Program-made: the position numbers and the translations under genes
Shown: positions 1 to 7,670 of the stretch, one piece after another
Position numbering within the stretch: position 1 is the stretch's first letter
Layout of the letters: every line of letters starts with the position of its first letter
The notes under the pieces: generated by a model
Databases searched by the model: none
Told to the model about the DNA's origin: nothing
Seen by the model: only the letters and a program-made list of their open reading frames with translations
NCBI GenBank assembly: GCA_035943635.1
Contig: DASZBX010000048.1
Location: forward strand, 1-50,436
Direction of reading: 5' to 3'
Origin: DASZBX01 sp035943635
GTDB taxonomy: Bacteria > Actinomycetota > Actinomycetes > Streptomycetales > Catenulisporaceae
Length of the DNA stretch: 50,436 nt

Positions 1-1
1 C

Positions 2-1978
2 GGACGCCCCGGCGGCGGCGGCGCGGGCCGCGGCGGACGCGGCGCGGGCACCCAGGGCGCCTTCGGCCGTCCCGGCGGCCGCGGCCCGGCCCGCGGGCGC
101 AAGTCCAAGAAGCAGCGCAGGCAAGAGTTCGACAACATGCAGGCCCCGTCGATGGGCGGCGCGATGCTGCCCCGCGGCAACGGCCAGCTGGTCCGGCTCA
201 CCCGCGGCTCCTCGCTGATGGACCTGGCCGAGAAGATCGGCGCCAACCCGGCCGCGCTGGTGCAGGCCGCCTTCGCGATCGGCGAGATGGTCACCGCGAC
301 CCAGTCCGTGAACGAGGAGATCCTGCAGCTGATCTGCGCCGAAATCGGCTTCGAGCTGCAGATCGTCTCCCCGGAGGAGGAGGACCGCGAACTGCTCGAG
401 TCCTTCGACATCGAGTGGGGCGAGCACGAGGGCGGCGACGAGGAACTGGTGGCCCGGCCCCCGGTCGTCACCGTCATGGGCCACGTCGACCACGGCAAGA
501 CCCGCACCCTGGACGCGATCCGCAACAGCAACGTGGTCGCCGGCGAGGCCGGCGGCATCACCCAGCACATCGGTGCCTACCAGGTGACCTCGGAGGTGGG
601 CGGCGAAGAGCGCAAGATCACCTTCATCGACACCCCCGGCCACGAGGCGTTCACCGCGATGCGTGCCCGAGGCGCGCAGGTCACCGACATCGCCGTGCTG
701 GTGGTGGCGGCGGACGACGGCGTCAAGCCGCAGACGATCGAGGCGCTGAACCACGCCAAGGCGGCCGGCGTGCCGATCGTGGTCGCGGTCAACAAGATCG
801 ACAAGGAGGGCGCGGACCCGAGCAAGGTGCGCGGCCAGCTGACCGAATACGGCCTGGTGGCCGAGGAGTATGGCGGCGACACCATGTTCGTCGACATCTC
901 CGCGCGCCAGGGCATCAACATCCAGGGTCTGCTCGAGGCGATCGTGCTGACCGCGGACGCCTCGCTGGACCTGCGGGCCAACCCGAACCAGAACGCCGAG
1001 GGCGTCGCGATCGAGGCCCACCTGGACCGCGGCCGCGGTTCGGTGGCCACGGTGCTGGTGCAGCGCGGCACGCTGCGGGTCGGCGACACGGTCGTGGTCG
1101 GCGACGCGCACGGCCGGGTCCGGGCCATGCTGGACGAGAACGGCGACCAGCTCGAAGAGGCCGGTCCGTCCCGTCCGGTGCAGGTGCTCGGTCTGACCTC
1201 GGTCCCCGGGGCCGGCGACAACTTCCTCGTGGTCGAGGAGGACCGGGTGGCCCGGCAGATCGCCGAGCGGCGCGCCGCGCGCGACCGCAACGCCCTGCTC
1301 TCGCGCCGCCGGGTCCGGGTGTCCATGGACACCTTCGCCGACGCGCTGGCGGCCGGCGAGGTCCAGCAGCTGAACCTGATCATCAAGGGCGACGTGTCCG
1401 GATCGGTCGAGGCCCTGGAGGACGCGCTGCTCAAGCTGGACGTCGGTGCGGACGTGGACCTGCGGATCATCCACCGCGGCGTCGGCGCGATCACCGAGTC
1501 GGACGTGGACCTGGCGCTGACCGGGGACACGATCATCATCGGCTTCAACGTGCGGGCGGACGGCCGGGCCAAGACCAAGGCCGACCGCGACGGCGTGGAG
1601 ATCCGCTACTACTCGATCATCTACCAGGCGATCGAGGAGATGGAGGCCGCGCTCAAGGGGATGCTCAAGCCGGAGTTCGAGGAGGTGCAGCTGGGCACCG
1701 CGGAGATCCGCGAGGTCTACCGCTCCTCCAAGTTCGGCAACATCGCCGGTGCGCTGGTCCGGTCCGGGCTGATCCGCCGCAACGCCAAGGCCCGGCTCAT
1801 CCGGGACGGCGCGGTGGCCGCGGACAACCTGACCATCGACTCGCTCAAGCGGTTCAAGGACGACGCCACCGAGGTCCGCGACGGCTTCGAGTGCGGTATC
1901 GGCCTCGGCTCGTTCAACGACATCCGGGTGGACGACGTGATCGAGACCTACGAGATGCGCGAGAAGACCCGCGCGTAA
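2..1978 (+). CDS. infB: Translation initiation factor IF-2, 3' part (5' end outside window)
   Basis: IF-2 is the GTPase that places initiator tRNA on the 30S subunit and promotes 50S joining. The frame is open from base 2, starting in a Gly/Arg-rich N-terminal stretch and a basic KSKKQRRQEFDNMQAP segment typical of actinobacterial IF-2, so the start codon lies upstream of the window. The G domain has GHVDHGKT (about 479-502), DTPGHEAF and NKIDKEG. The C-terminal beta-barrel and C2 domains run to the TAA at 1976-1978. An internal ATG at 137 is not the real start. It is first in the order infB-DUF503-rbfA-truB. Identification is certain; only the N-terminal length is unknown. Confidence 0.97.
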   Translation, partial: GRPGGGGAGRGGRGAGTQGAFGRPGGRGPARGRKSKKQRRQEFDNMQAPSMGGAMLPRGNGQLVRLTRGSSLMDLAEKIGANPAALVQAAFAIGEMVTATQSVNEEILQLICAEIGFELQIVSPEEEDRELLESFDIEWGEHEGGDEELVARPPVVTVMGHVDHGKTRTLDAIRNSNVVAGEAGGITQHIGAYQVTSEVGGEERKITFIDTPGHEAFTAMRARGAQVTDIAVLVVAADDGVKPQTIEALNHAKAAGVPIVVAVNKIDKEGADPSKVRGQLTEYGLVAEEYGGDTMFVDISARQGINIQGLLEAIVLTADASLDLRANPNQNAEGVAIEAHLDRGRGSVATVLVQRGTLRVGDTVVVGDAHGRVRAMLDENGDQLEEAGPSRPVQVLGLTSVPGAGDNFLVVEEDRVARQIAERRAARDRNALLSRRRVRVSMDTFADALAAGEVQQLNLIIKGDVSGSVEALEDALLKLDVGADVDLRIIHRGVGAITESDVDLALTGDTIIIGFNVRADGRAKTKADRDGVEIRYYSIIYQAIEEMEAALKGMLKPEFEEVQLGTAEIREVYRSSKFGNIAGALVRSGLIRRNAKARLIRDGAVAADNLTIDSLKRFKDDATEVRDGFECGIGLGSFNDIRVDDVIETYEMREKTRA

Positions 1979-2021
1979 CGGCGGCGAGACGGACCGCGCC
2001 GGGTAATTCCGGTGCACCAGA

Positions 2022-2101
2022 CCAGGGACGTGCGTAAAGTCGGTCTTCCGGCCCATCGACCCGATGGGCCGGAAGGCGAGCCGGCGGACCGACGTCCCTG
2101 G
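2022..2101 (+). terminator. Three-tier RNA hairpin between infB and the DUF503 gene
   Basis: An inner perfect 14-bp stem (2045-2058 with 2062-2075, 3-nt loop) is directly extended by 2039-2044 pairing with 2088-2093 and by 2022-2029 pairing with 2094-2101. The 3' side continues into a short pyrimidine-rich run (CTGCTTTCTCCC). It may be a terminator, an attenuator or an RNase III processing site separating infB from the downstream genes. The pairing is seen directly; the function is inferred. Confidence 0.6.
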
Positions 2102-2148
2102 CTGCTTTCTCCCGTTCGTCCCTCCTCCCCGCGGCCGGGTTGGCCCTG

Positions 2149-2454
2149 ATGCGCACGGTGTTCAGCGGAACGCTCACGATCGACGCCCTCTTGGGCGATG
2201 TGCACTCTCTGAAGGAGAAACGCGGCCTGATCAGGCCGATCCTCACCGACCTGAACCGCCGCACGGCGGTCGGGGCCGCGGAGGTGGACTGCCAGGACCT
2301 GCACCGCCGGGTGGTTCTCGGGGTCGCCGTCGTGGCGGGCTCGCACCGGCGGGTGGTGGAACTGTTGGATGATTGTGAAGGCTCGGTGGCCTGGCACCCG
2401 GAGATCGAGGTGCTCTCGGTGCGCCGGCGGATTCACAGTGACGAGGACGAGTAG
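2149..2454 (+). CDS. DUF503 family protein (YlxP-like)
   Basis: A small protein of 101 residues, MRTVFSGTLTIDALLGDVHSLKEKRGLI..., ending in an acidic SDEDE tail. The LLGDVHSLKEKR block and the AEVDCQDLHRR block are characteristic of DUF503. The family lies between infB and rbfA in many Gram-positives and is suspected of a ribosome-associated role, but its biochemistry is not settled. I chose ATG 2149 because family members begin just before this beta-strand; an in-frame TTG at 2140 is an alternative. No clear Shine-Dalgarno sequence precedes either. It lies 42 bp before rbfA, probably co-transcribed. Confidence 0.85.
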   Translation: MRTVFSGTLTIDALLGDVHSLKEKRGLIRPILTDLNRRTAVGAAEVDCQDLHRRVVLGVAVVAGSHRRVVELLDDCEGSVAWHPEIEVLSVRRRIHSDEDE

Positions 2455-2496
2455 CCGGGCGGGCAAGGCCCGGCGAGCAAGCTAAGGAGCGCGATT

Positions 2497-2988
2497 ATGC
2501 CCAGCAACGCCACCCGCGTGGCCAAAGTGGCCGACCGGATCAAGGTGGTGGTGGCCGAGACGCTCAAGACCAGGGTGAAAGACCCGCGCCTGGGCTTCGT
2601 GACCATCACGGACGCGCGGATCACCGGGGACCTGCGGGAGGCCACCGTCTTCTACACCGTCTTCGGCGACGAGACCAACCGGATCGAGTCGGCCGCCGCC
2701 CTGGAGTCGGCCAAGGGCGTGCTGCGCAGCGAGGTCGGCCGGCAGACCGGGGTGAAGTTCACCCCGACTCTGGCCTTCGTCCTGGACGCGGTGCCCGAGG
2801 GCGCCAAGCAGATCGACGACCTGCTCGCCCGGGCCGCCGCGAACGACGCGAAGGTGCAGGAGGTGGCCCAGGGCAAGACCTATGCCGGGGAGCCGGACCC
2901 GTACCGCGCCCCGCGGGCCGAGGACGAGGACGAAGACGAAGACCTCGACCTGCCCGAGGACGACGCAGCCGCCGACGAGGAGGCGTGA
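2497..2988 (+). CDS. rbfA: 30S ribosome-binding factor A
   Basis: RbfA binds the immature 30S subunit near the 5' end of 16S rRNA and is needed for late maturation and cold growth. The 163-residue product has the family core: RVAKVADRIKVVVAETL, then DPRLGFVTITDARITGDLREATVFYTV, then KGVLRSEVGRQTGVKFTPTLAFVLD. A strongly acidic Asp/Glu tail of about 35 residues follows, common in actinobacteria. The ATG follows a good Shine-Dalgarno sequence (TAAGGAGCG). The stop overlaps the GTG of truB by 4 bp (GTGA), implying translational coupling. Confidence 0.96.
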   Translation: MPSNATRVAKVADRIKVVVAETLKTRVKDPRLGFVTITDARITGDLREATVFYTVFGDETNRIESAAALESAKGVLRSEVGRQTGVKFTPTLAFVLDAVPEGAKQIDDLLARAAANDAKVQEVAQGKTYAGEPDPYRAPRAEDEDEDEDLDLPEDDAAADEEA

Positions 2989-4088
2989 CCGGGACCCCCG
3001 CCACACGGTCGGCGGGTTCGCCGGAGCCCGGCGGGCCCGTCGGCGTGTCCGTCGCCGAGCCGGCCGCTGCGGCCAGTCCGGATGCCGGGCCCGGCGAACC
3101 GCCCGCCGCGGCCCCGAAACGTGCCCCCAAGCCCAGGTCCCAGGCCCGGTCGCAGCCGCGGCCGGCGCCGCCGGACGGGCTGGTGATCGTGGACAAGCCG
3201 TCCGGCTGGACCTCGCACGACGTGGTCGGCCGGATGCGCCGGCTGGCCGGGACCAAGCGGGTCGGGCACGCCGGCACGCTGGACCCGATGGCGACCGGCG
3301 TGCTGGTGCTCGGGATCGAGAAGGCCACCCGGCTGCTCGGCCATCTGGCGCTGACCCGCAAAACCTACCTCGCGACCATCCGGCTCGGGCAGGACACCGT
3401 CACCGACGACGCCGAGGGCGACGTGCTGGGCACCCGCAGTGCGGCGCACGTCACCGAGGCGGAGATCCTGGCGGTGGTCGGCGGCTCGCTGACCGGCGAG
3501 ATCATGCAGGTGCCGTCGTCGGTGTCCGCGATCAAGGTCGACGGAGTGCGCTCTTACGCGCGCGTGCGGTCCGGCGACGAGGTCAAGCTGGCCGCGCGCC
3601 CGGTCACCATCCACTCTTTCGAGGTCCACGCCGTACGCCGGGTCGGCGAACTGGTCGACCTGGACGCGACGGTGGTCTGCTCCAGCGGCACGTACATCCG
3701 CGCGCTGGCCCGCGACCTCGGGTCCGCGCTGGGCGTGGGCGGCCATCTGACGGCCCTGCGGCGCACCCAGGTCGGTCCGTACGGTCTGGCCCAGGCGCAC
3801 CCGCTGGACGAGCTCTCCGCCCTGCGGGAGGCCGAGCAGCCCCTGCCGATCCTGCCGATCGCCGCGGCCGCCGCGGCGTCCTTCCCGAGCCTGGCCGTGG
3901 ACGCGGCCGGGGCGGCCGCGCTGGCCCACGGCGGCTTCCTGCCGGCCACCGGGCTCGGCGGCGGGCCGGAGCGGACCGGGCCGGTGGCCGCGTTCGGCCC
4001 GGACGGGACCTTCCTGGCCCTGCTCGAGGACCGGACCGATCCCCGGCGCGGGCCGCACGCCAAGCCGATCGCGGTCTTCGTCGGCTGA
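2985..4088 (+). CDS. truB: tRNA pseudouridine(55) synthase TruB
   Basis: It converts U55 of the T-loop of tRNAs to pseudouridine. The 367-residue protein has a non-conserved Pro/Ala/Arg-rich N-terminal extension of about 60 residues, then the catalytic domain: GLVIVDKPSGWTSHDVV, RVGHAGTLDPMATGVL with the catalytic Asp near residue 100, and the VCSSGTYIRALARDLG block. A PUA-like C-terminal region follows. The GTG start overlaps the rbfA stop. Escherichia coli TruB is about 314 residues, so the extra length is mostly the N-terminal tail. It converges with the membrane protein gene at 4178, separated by a perfect palindrome. Confidence 0.96.
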   Translation: MTGTPATRSAGSPEPGGPVGVSVAEPAAAASPDAGPGEPPAAAPKRAPKPRSQARSQPRPAPPDGLVIVDKPSGWTSHDVVGRMRRLAGTKRVGHAGTLDPMATGVLVLGIEKATRLLGHLALTRKTYLATIRLGQDTVTDDAEGDVLGTRSAAHVTEAEILAVVGGSLTGEIMQVPSSVSAIKVDGVRSYARVRSGDEVKLAARPVTIHSFEVHAVRRVGELVDLDATVVCSSGTYIRALARDLGSALGVGGHLTALRRTQVGPYGLAQAHPLDELSALREAEQPLPILPIAAAAAASFPSLAVDAAGAAALAHGGFLPATGLGGGPERTGPVAAFGPDGTFLALLEDRTDPRRGPHAKPIAVFVG

Positions 4089-4090
4089 CC

Positions 4091-4170
4091 GGGTGAAAGC
4101 AGAGCACATGACAGGAGGGCCGCGCCGGACATCCGGCGCGGCCCTCCTGTCATGTGCTCTGCTTTCACCC
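4091..4170. terminator. Perfect 38-bp inverted repeat, bidirectional terminator
   Basis: 4091-4128 and 4133-4170 are exact reverse complements with a 4-nt loop (ACAT). The hairpin sits between the convergent stops of truB (4088) and the gene at 4178. Perfect pairing across 38 bp with no T-tract suits a factor-independent actinobacterial terminator working on both strands. Confidence 0.9.
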
Positions 4171-4177
4171 GTCCGGC

Positions 4178-4744
4178 CTACTGCAGCGGGTAGCCGCCGC
4201 CATAGGGCGCCGCGCCGAACTGCATCGGCGGCTTGTAGTACTCGCTGGAGGACTTGTTCCAGATCAGGATCACCGTGGCCAGGCCGATCAGCCACACCAC
4301 GACGCCGAACCCGATGCTGGAGCCGGTCGCGGTGTGCTGGCCCATGCCCAGGAACACGGTGAGCGTGTCGATGCCGAAGAACACGGTCCCGGTGATCCGG
4401 GCCCAGTTGCGCCCGGCCTTGTTCATGTAGGCCATCCACACCCACAGGCCCGCGCCGATCAGGCCGACCAGGAAGATCAGCGCGTAGCCGAAGTTGACCG
4501 CGGTGTTGACCTGGTCGGCGGTGAGGTTCGGCGAGGCGTTCTGCACGGCCGTGCGCATCGCGGACTTCGAGCCGAGGCCGGTGATCAGGCTCAGCACCGA
4601 CAACACCGCCCCGGCGATCATCAGGTAGAAGGCGTTGCGGACCGTGCTCGGCAGCGGCGGCTTCGGGCCCGGGCCCGGCAGCGGGCCGGGACCGCCCGGG
4701 TAGGCCTGGTAGGCACCCGGCTGTCCGGGTTCCGGATACGACAT
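4178..4744 (-). CDS. Small integral membrane protein, unknown function
   Basis: A 188-residue protein with a Pro/Gly/Tyr-rich cytoplasmic N-terminus (about 40 residues), then four hydrophobic segments: AFYLMIAGAVLSVLSLITGL, FGYALIFLVGLIGAGLWVWM, ITGTVFFGIDTLTVFLGM and IGFGVVVWLIGLATVILIW. The C-terminus is again Tyr/Pro/Gly-rich. This layout is common among uncharacterised actinobacterial membrane proteins, and I do not assign a function. The ATG at 4744 is preceded by GAAGGGGAGAAA; an upstream in-frame start at 4777 would add 11 residues but is less well placed. It is convergent with truB and divergent from ribF. Confidence 0.75.
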   Translation of the reverse strand: MSYPEPGQPGAYQAYPGGPGPLPGPGPKPPLPSTVRNAFYLMIAGAVLSVLSLITGLGSKSAMRTAVQNASPNLTADQVNTAVNFGYALIFLVGLIGAGLWVWMAYMNKAGRNWARITGTVFFGIDTLTVFLGMGQHTATGSSIGFGVVVWLIGLATVILIWNKSSSEYYKPPMQFGAAPYGGGYPLQ

Positions 4745-4879
4745 GGCGGGATTTCTCCCCTTCACTCGGCGGTTCACGGAGGTGTTCAGGGCAAGACCCG
4801 CGGTTGGTAACCGGCGGGTCCGATGGCGCCGCTAAACTTGTACCCGAATCTTGCACGATAACCGAGCGGACAGGAACGC

Positions 4880-5833
4880 ATGACGATGCAGCGCTGGTAC
4901 AACCTGGACGAGGTCCCCGCGGATTGGGCCCAGGCCGGCGGCAGCGTGGTCACCATCGGCTTCTTCGACGGCGTGCACCTGGGCCACCGCCGGGTGATCC
5001 GGCGCGCGGTCGAGCTGGCCGGGGAGGTCGGCGCCCGGTCCGTGGTGCTGACCTTCACCCCGCACCCGGGCGAGGTGGTCCGGCCGGGCAGCCACCCGGC
5101 GCTGCTGACCACCCCGGAGCACCGGTCCGCGCTGATGGAGTCGCTCGGCGTGGACGCGGTGCTGGTGCTGCCGTTCACCGTGGAGCTGTCCAAGCTGACC
5201 CCGGACGAGTTCGTGCAGCACGTGCTGGTCGAGCGCCTGCGCACGGTCGGCATCGTGGTCGGCGAGAACTTCCGGTTCGGGCACCGGGCGGCCGGGACCC
5301 TGGCCACCCTGACCGAGCTCGGCGGGCGGTACGGCTTCGCCGCCGAGGGCGTGGGCCTGGCCGCGCCCGTGGCCGGGCAGCCGCGGTTCTCCTCCACCGA
5401 CGTGCGCCGGATGGTGCTGGACGGGCAGGTGGGCACCGCCGCGCAGCGGCTGGGCCGGCCGCACCGGGTCGAGGGGACCGTGGTCCGCGGCGCGCAGCGC
5501 GGGCGGGAGATGGGCTTCCCGACCGCGAACGTGGACTCCCCGCCGCACACCGCGATCCCGGCCGACGGGGTCTACGCCGGGTACCTGGTGGTGGACGGCG
5601 AGCCGCTGGCCGCCGCGATCTCGGTCGGCACCAACCCGACCTTCGACGGCGTGGCCCGCACGGTCGAGGCCTACGCGATCGGCTTCACCGACCTGGAGCT
5701 GTACGGCAAACACGTCGCGGTGGACTTCCTGGCCCGGATCCGCGGCCAGGAGAAGTTCGACTCGATGCAGAGCCTGATCAAGCGGATGGACCAGGACGTG
5801 CTCGATGCCCGTCAGTTGATCGACGCGGCCTGA
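4880..5833 (+). CDS. ribF: Bifunctional riboflavin kinase / FAD synthetase
   Basis: It phosphorylates riboflavin to FMN and adenylates FMN to FAD. The 317-residue length is normal. The N-terminal nucleotidyltransferase domain has VTIGFFDGVHLGHRRVI and ENFRFGHRAAG. The C-terminal flavokinase domain has RGREMGFPTANV, GVYAGYLVVDG and SVGTNPTF. The ATG follows the leftward gene divergently, and no riboswitch was seen in the 135-bp gap. Position after truB matches many actinobacteria. Confidence 0.96.
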   Translation: MTMQRWYNLDEVPADWAQAGGSVVTIGFFDGVHLGHRRVIRRAVELAGEVGARSVVLTFTPHPGEVVRPGSHPALLTTPEHRSALMESLGVDAVLVLPFTVELSKLTPDEFVQHVLVERLRTVGIVVGENFRFGHRAAGTLATLTELGGRYGFAAEGVGLAAPVAGQPRFSSTDVRRMVLDGQVGTAAQRLGRPHRVEGTVVRGAQRGREMGFPTANVDSPPHTAIPADGVYAGYLVVDGEPLAAAISVGTNPTFDGVARTVEAYAIGFTDLELYGKHVAVDFLARIRGQEKFDSMQSLIKRMDQDVLDARQLIDAA

Positions 5834-5901
5834 TTCGGATACTGTGTGCGCCGTCTTCTTTCTGTTGTGCGCGTAGGCAGTACCGGGGGTCGATCCACGA
5901 G

Positions 5902-7479
5902 ATGGCGCAGGACACCACACTCATAGCCGTCGAACAGACCACTGTCACAGTCGGCGACGACGGACTGCTGTACGAGACCGAGACCTGGTTCGTCCGCCGG
6001 GGCCTACCGTACTTCATCGAGGACTACAAGGCCACTGACGACGTCTTCACCAAGGCGCTGCCGCTGCTGATCGTCTGCTTCATCGTGAACCTGATGATCG
6101 TGCTCTCGCTGCACCTGACCGTGGTCGAGCGGATCGGCGGCGCGGCGCTCGGCACGGCCCTGATACTCCTGGCGTACCTGGTGCGCAACCTGGTCGGCGG
6201 GCGCAAGATGCTCTCGGCGCCGAACCGGATCGGCTGGGTGGAGGTGACCGGGTTCGTCCTGATCCCGCCGATCGTGGACTACGCGACCCGGCGCAGGGTC
6301 GGGGTCACGGTCGCAGACCTCTGCCTGAACGTCGGGGTCGTGCTGGCGATCTACGTGTTCGCCTCCGCGCTGCTCCCGCTCGGCCGCTGGGCGCTCCAGC
6401 GCACCTTCCAGGAGCTCGGCGAGACCTTCGACCTCGCGGCGCGGGCGCTGCCGCTGCTGTTCCTGTTCAACTCCTTCCTGTTCATCAGCAAGGACGTCTG
6501 GGAGTTCGCCGCGAACATGGGCGTGCACCGGCTGCTGCTCGTGGTGGCGCTGTTCGGGCTGTGCACGGTGCTGTTCCTGCTCTACCGATTGCCCGAGGAG
6601 GTCGGCAAGGTCGCGGCGCACGACGACCGCACGTCGATCGCCTCCGCGTGCCTGAACACCCCGATGGACGGGGTCTACGACCGGATCGTGCTGCACGAGG
6701 GCACGCTGCCGCTGACCCGGGCCCAGCGCACCAACATCCTGATGATCCTGTTCGTCGGCCAGATCCTCCAGGTGGGGCTGCTGACCGTGCTGGTGTGGGT
6801 GTTCTTCATCGGTTTCGGCGCGGTCACCCTGACCTCCGACCGGATCAACGACTGGGTCGGCAAGGACAACCCCCGGATCATCGAGGTGATGGGCCACCCG
6901 CTGGCCTACCACGGCCTGGTGATCGACGTCCGGCTGGTCGCGGTGGCCGTGTTCCTGGCCGCGGTGTCAGGATTCTTCTTCGCCGTGTCCTCGCTGACCG
7001 ACGAGGCCTACAAGGACCAGTTCTTCGCCCGGATGCACGGCGAGCTGGAGACCGCGATCCAGGTCCGCCGGGTCTACCTGGCGCTGTACCAGGGCCGGCA
7101 CGCGCACGACAACGACGACCTGGGCATTTCCGAATCCCGTCTGTGGGAACGCATTCCGCGGTTCCACCATGCCAGTGAGACTCCTGAGGATCTTGTCGAG
7201 GAGCTGCCGGACGGCCCGCTGTCGCCGGCGCCGGCGCACGTGTCCGGCGACTCGCCGTCAGAACAGGAGCCTGATCAGACGGTGGTCACCGGCGTCACGA
7301 TCGTCTCAGTCGTGCCCGGACAGAGTCAGAGCCCGGACCAGGCGGAGTCGGTGACGCTGTCCCGGCCCTCCCCGGACGCCGATCCCCAGCCCGGGCAACC
7401 CGATCCGGCCCGCCCGCACTCCCCCGGGCACCCGCACGAACACCGCCGCTGGTTCGACGGCGAAGAACCAGAGTCCTGA
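5902..7479 (+). CDS. Multi-pass membrane protein, unknown function
   Basis: A 525-residue protein. An N-terminal soluble stretch (MAQDTTLIAVEQTTVTVGDD) is followed by about eight hydrophobic segments, for example ALPLLIVCFIVNLMIVLSL, ALILLAYLVRNLVG and LLLVVALFGLCTVLFLLYR. A hydrophilic Pro/Ser/Asp/Glu tail of about 110 residues ends in HRRWFDGEEPES. I recognise no catalytic motif or transporter family. The start was chosen at ATG 5902, 12 bp after GGGGGT; the same frame stays open far upstream, antisense-free but overlapping ribF in another frame, and that part is not coding. It ends in a strong hairpin. Confidence 0.75.
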   Translation: MAQDTTLIAVEQTTVTVGDDGLLYETETWFVRRGLPYFIEDYKATDDVFTKALPLLIVCFIVNLMIVLSLHLTVVERIGGAALGTALILLAYLVRNLVGGRKMLSAPNRIGWVEVTGFVLIPPIVDYATRRRVGVTVADLCLNVGVVLAIYVFASALLPLGRWALQRTFQELGETFDLAARALPLLFLFNSFLFISKDVWEFAANMGVHRLLLVVALFGLCTVLFLLYRLPEEVGKVAAHDDRTSIASACLNTPMDGVYDRIVLHEGTLPLTRAQRTNILMILFVGQILQVGLLTVLVWVFFIGFGAVTLTSDRINDWVGKDNPRIIEVMGHPLAYHGLVIDVRLVAVAVFLAAVSGFFFAVSSLTDEAYKDQFFARMHGELETAIQVRRVYLALYQGRHAHDNDDLGISESRLWERIPRFHHASETPEDLVEELPDGPLSPAPAHVSGDSPSEQEPDQTVVTGVTIVSVVPGQSQSPDQAESVTLSRPSPDADPQPGQPDPARPHSPGHPHEHRRWFDGEEPES

Positions 7480-7494
7480 TCGGCAACGCGGGCA

Positions 7495-7535
7495 CGCCCG
7501 CCTCCTTCTCTCCAGCAGCGAGAAGGAGGCGGGCG
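7495..7535 (+). terminator. Terminator hairpin of the 5902-7479 gene
   Basis: A perfect 16-bp stem (7495-7510 with 7520-7535) with a 9-nt loop, 15 bp after the stop codon. Its core is nearly identical to the reverse complement of the hairpin at 7613-7661. Confidence 0.88.
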
Positions 7536-7612
7536 CCGGACACGATATTACCGCTCACCGCGCGTCACCGCTTGCTCTGTTTGAGACAGGCGGCCCCGCC
7601 CCCGCGCAAAGC

Positions 7613-7661
7613 CCGACGGCCGGCTCCTTCTCCCTGCTGGAGAGAAGGAGCCGGCCGTCGG
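7613..7661 (-). terminator. Terminator hairpin of mmsA
   Basis: A perfect 20-bp stem (7613-7632 with 7642-7661) with a 9-nt loop, 9 bp downstream of the mmsA stop on the - strand. The 27-bp core, read on the - strand, matches the core of the 7495-7535 hairpin at 26 of 27 positions. Confidence 0.88.
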
Positions 7662-7670
7662 TCCGTCCCG

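Noticed and set aside
2880..4856. A 658-residue open frame antisense to rbfA and truB
   Set aside because: It has the Arg/Gly/Pro/His-rich composition of a GC-rich shadow frame and overlaps two certain genes.
4804..5901. An upstream extension of the membrane protein frame through ribF
   Set aside because: It lies in another frame of the certain ribF gene and reads as Arg/Gly-rich shadow; the protein begins at 5902.
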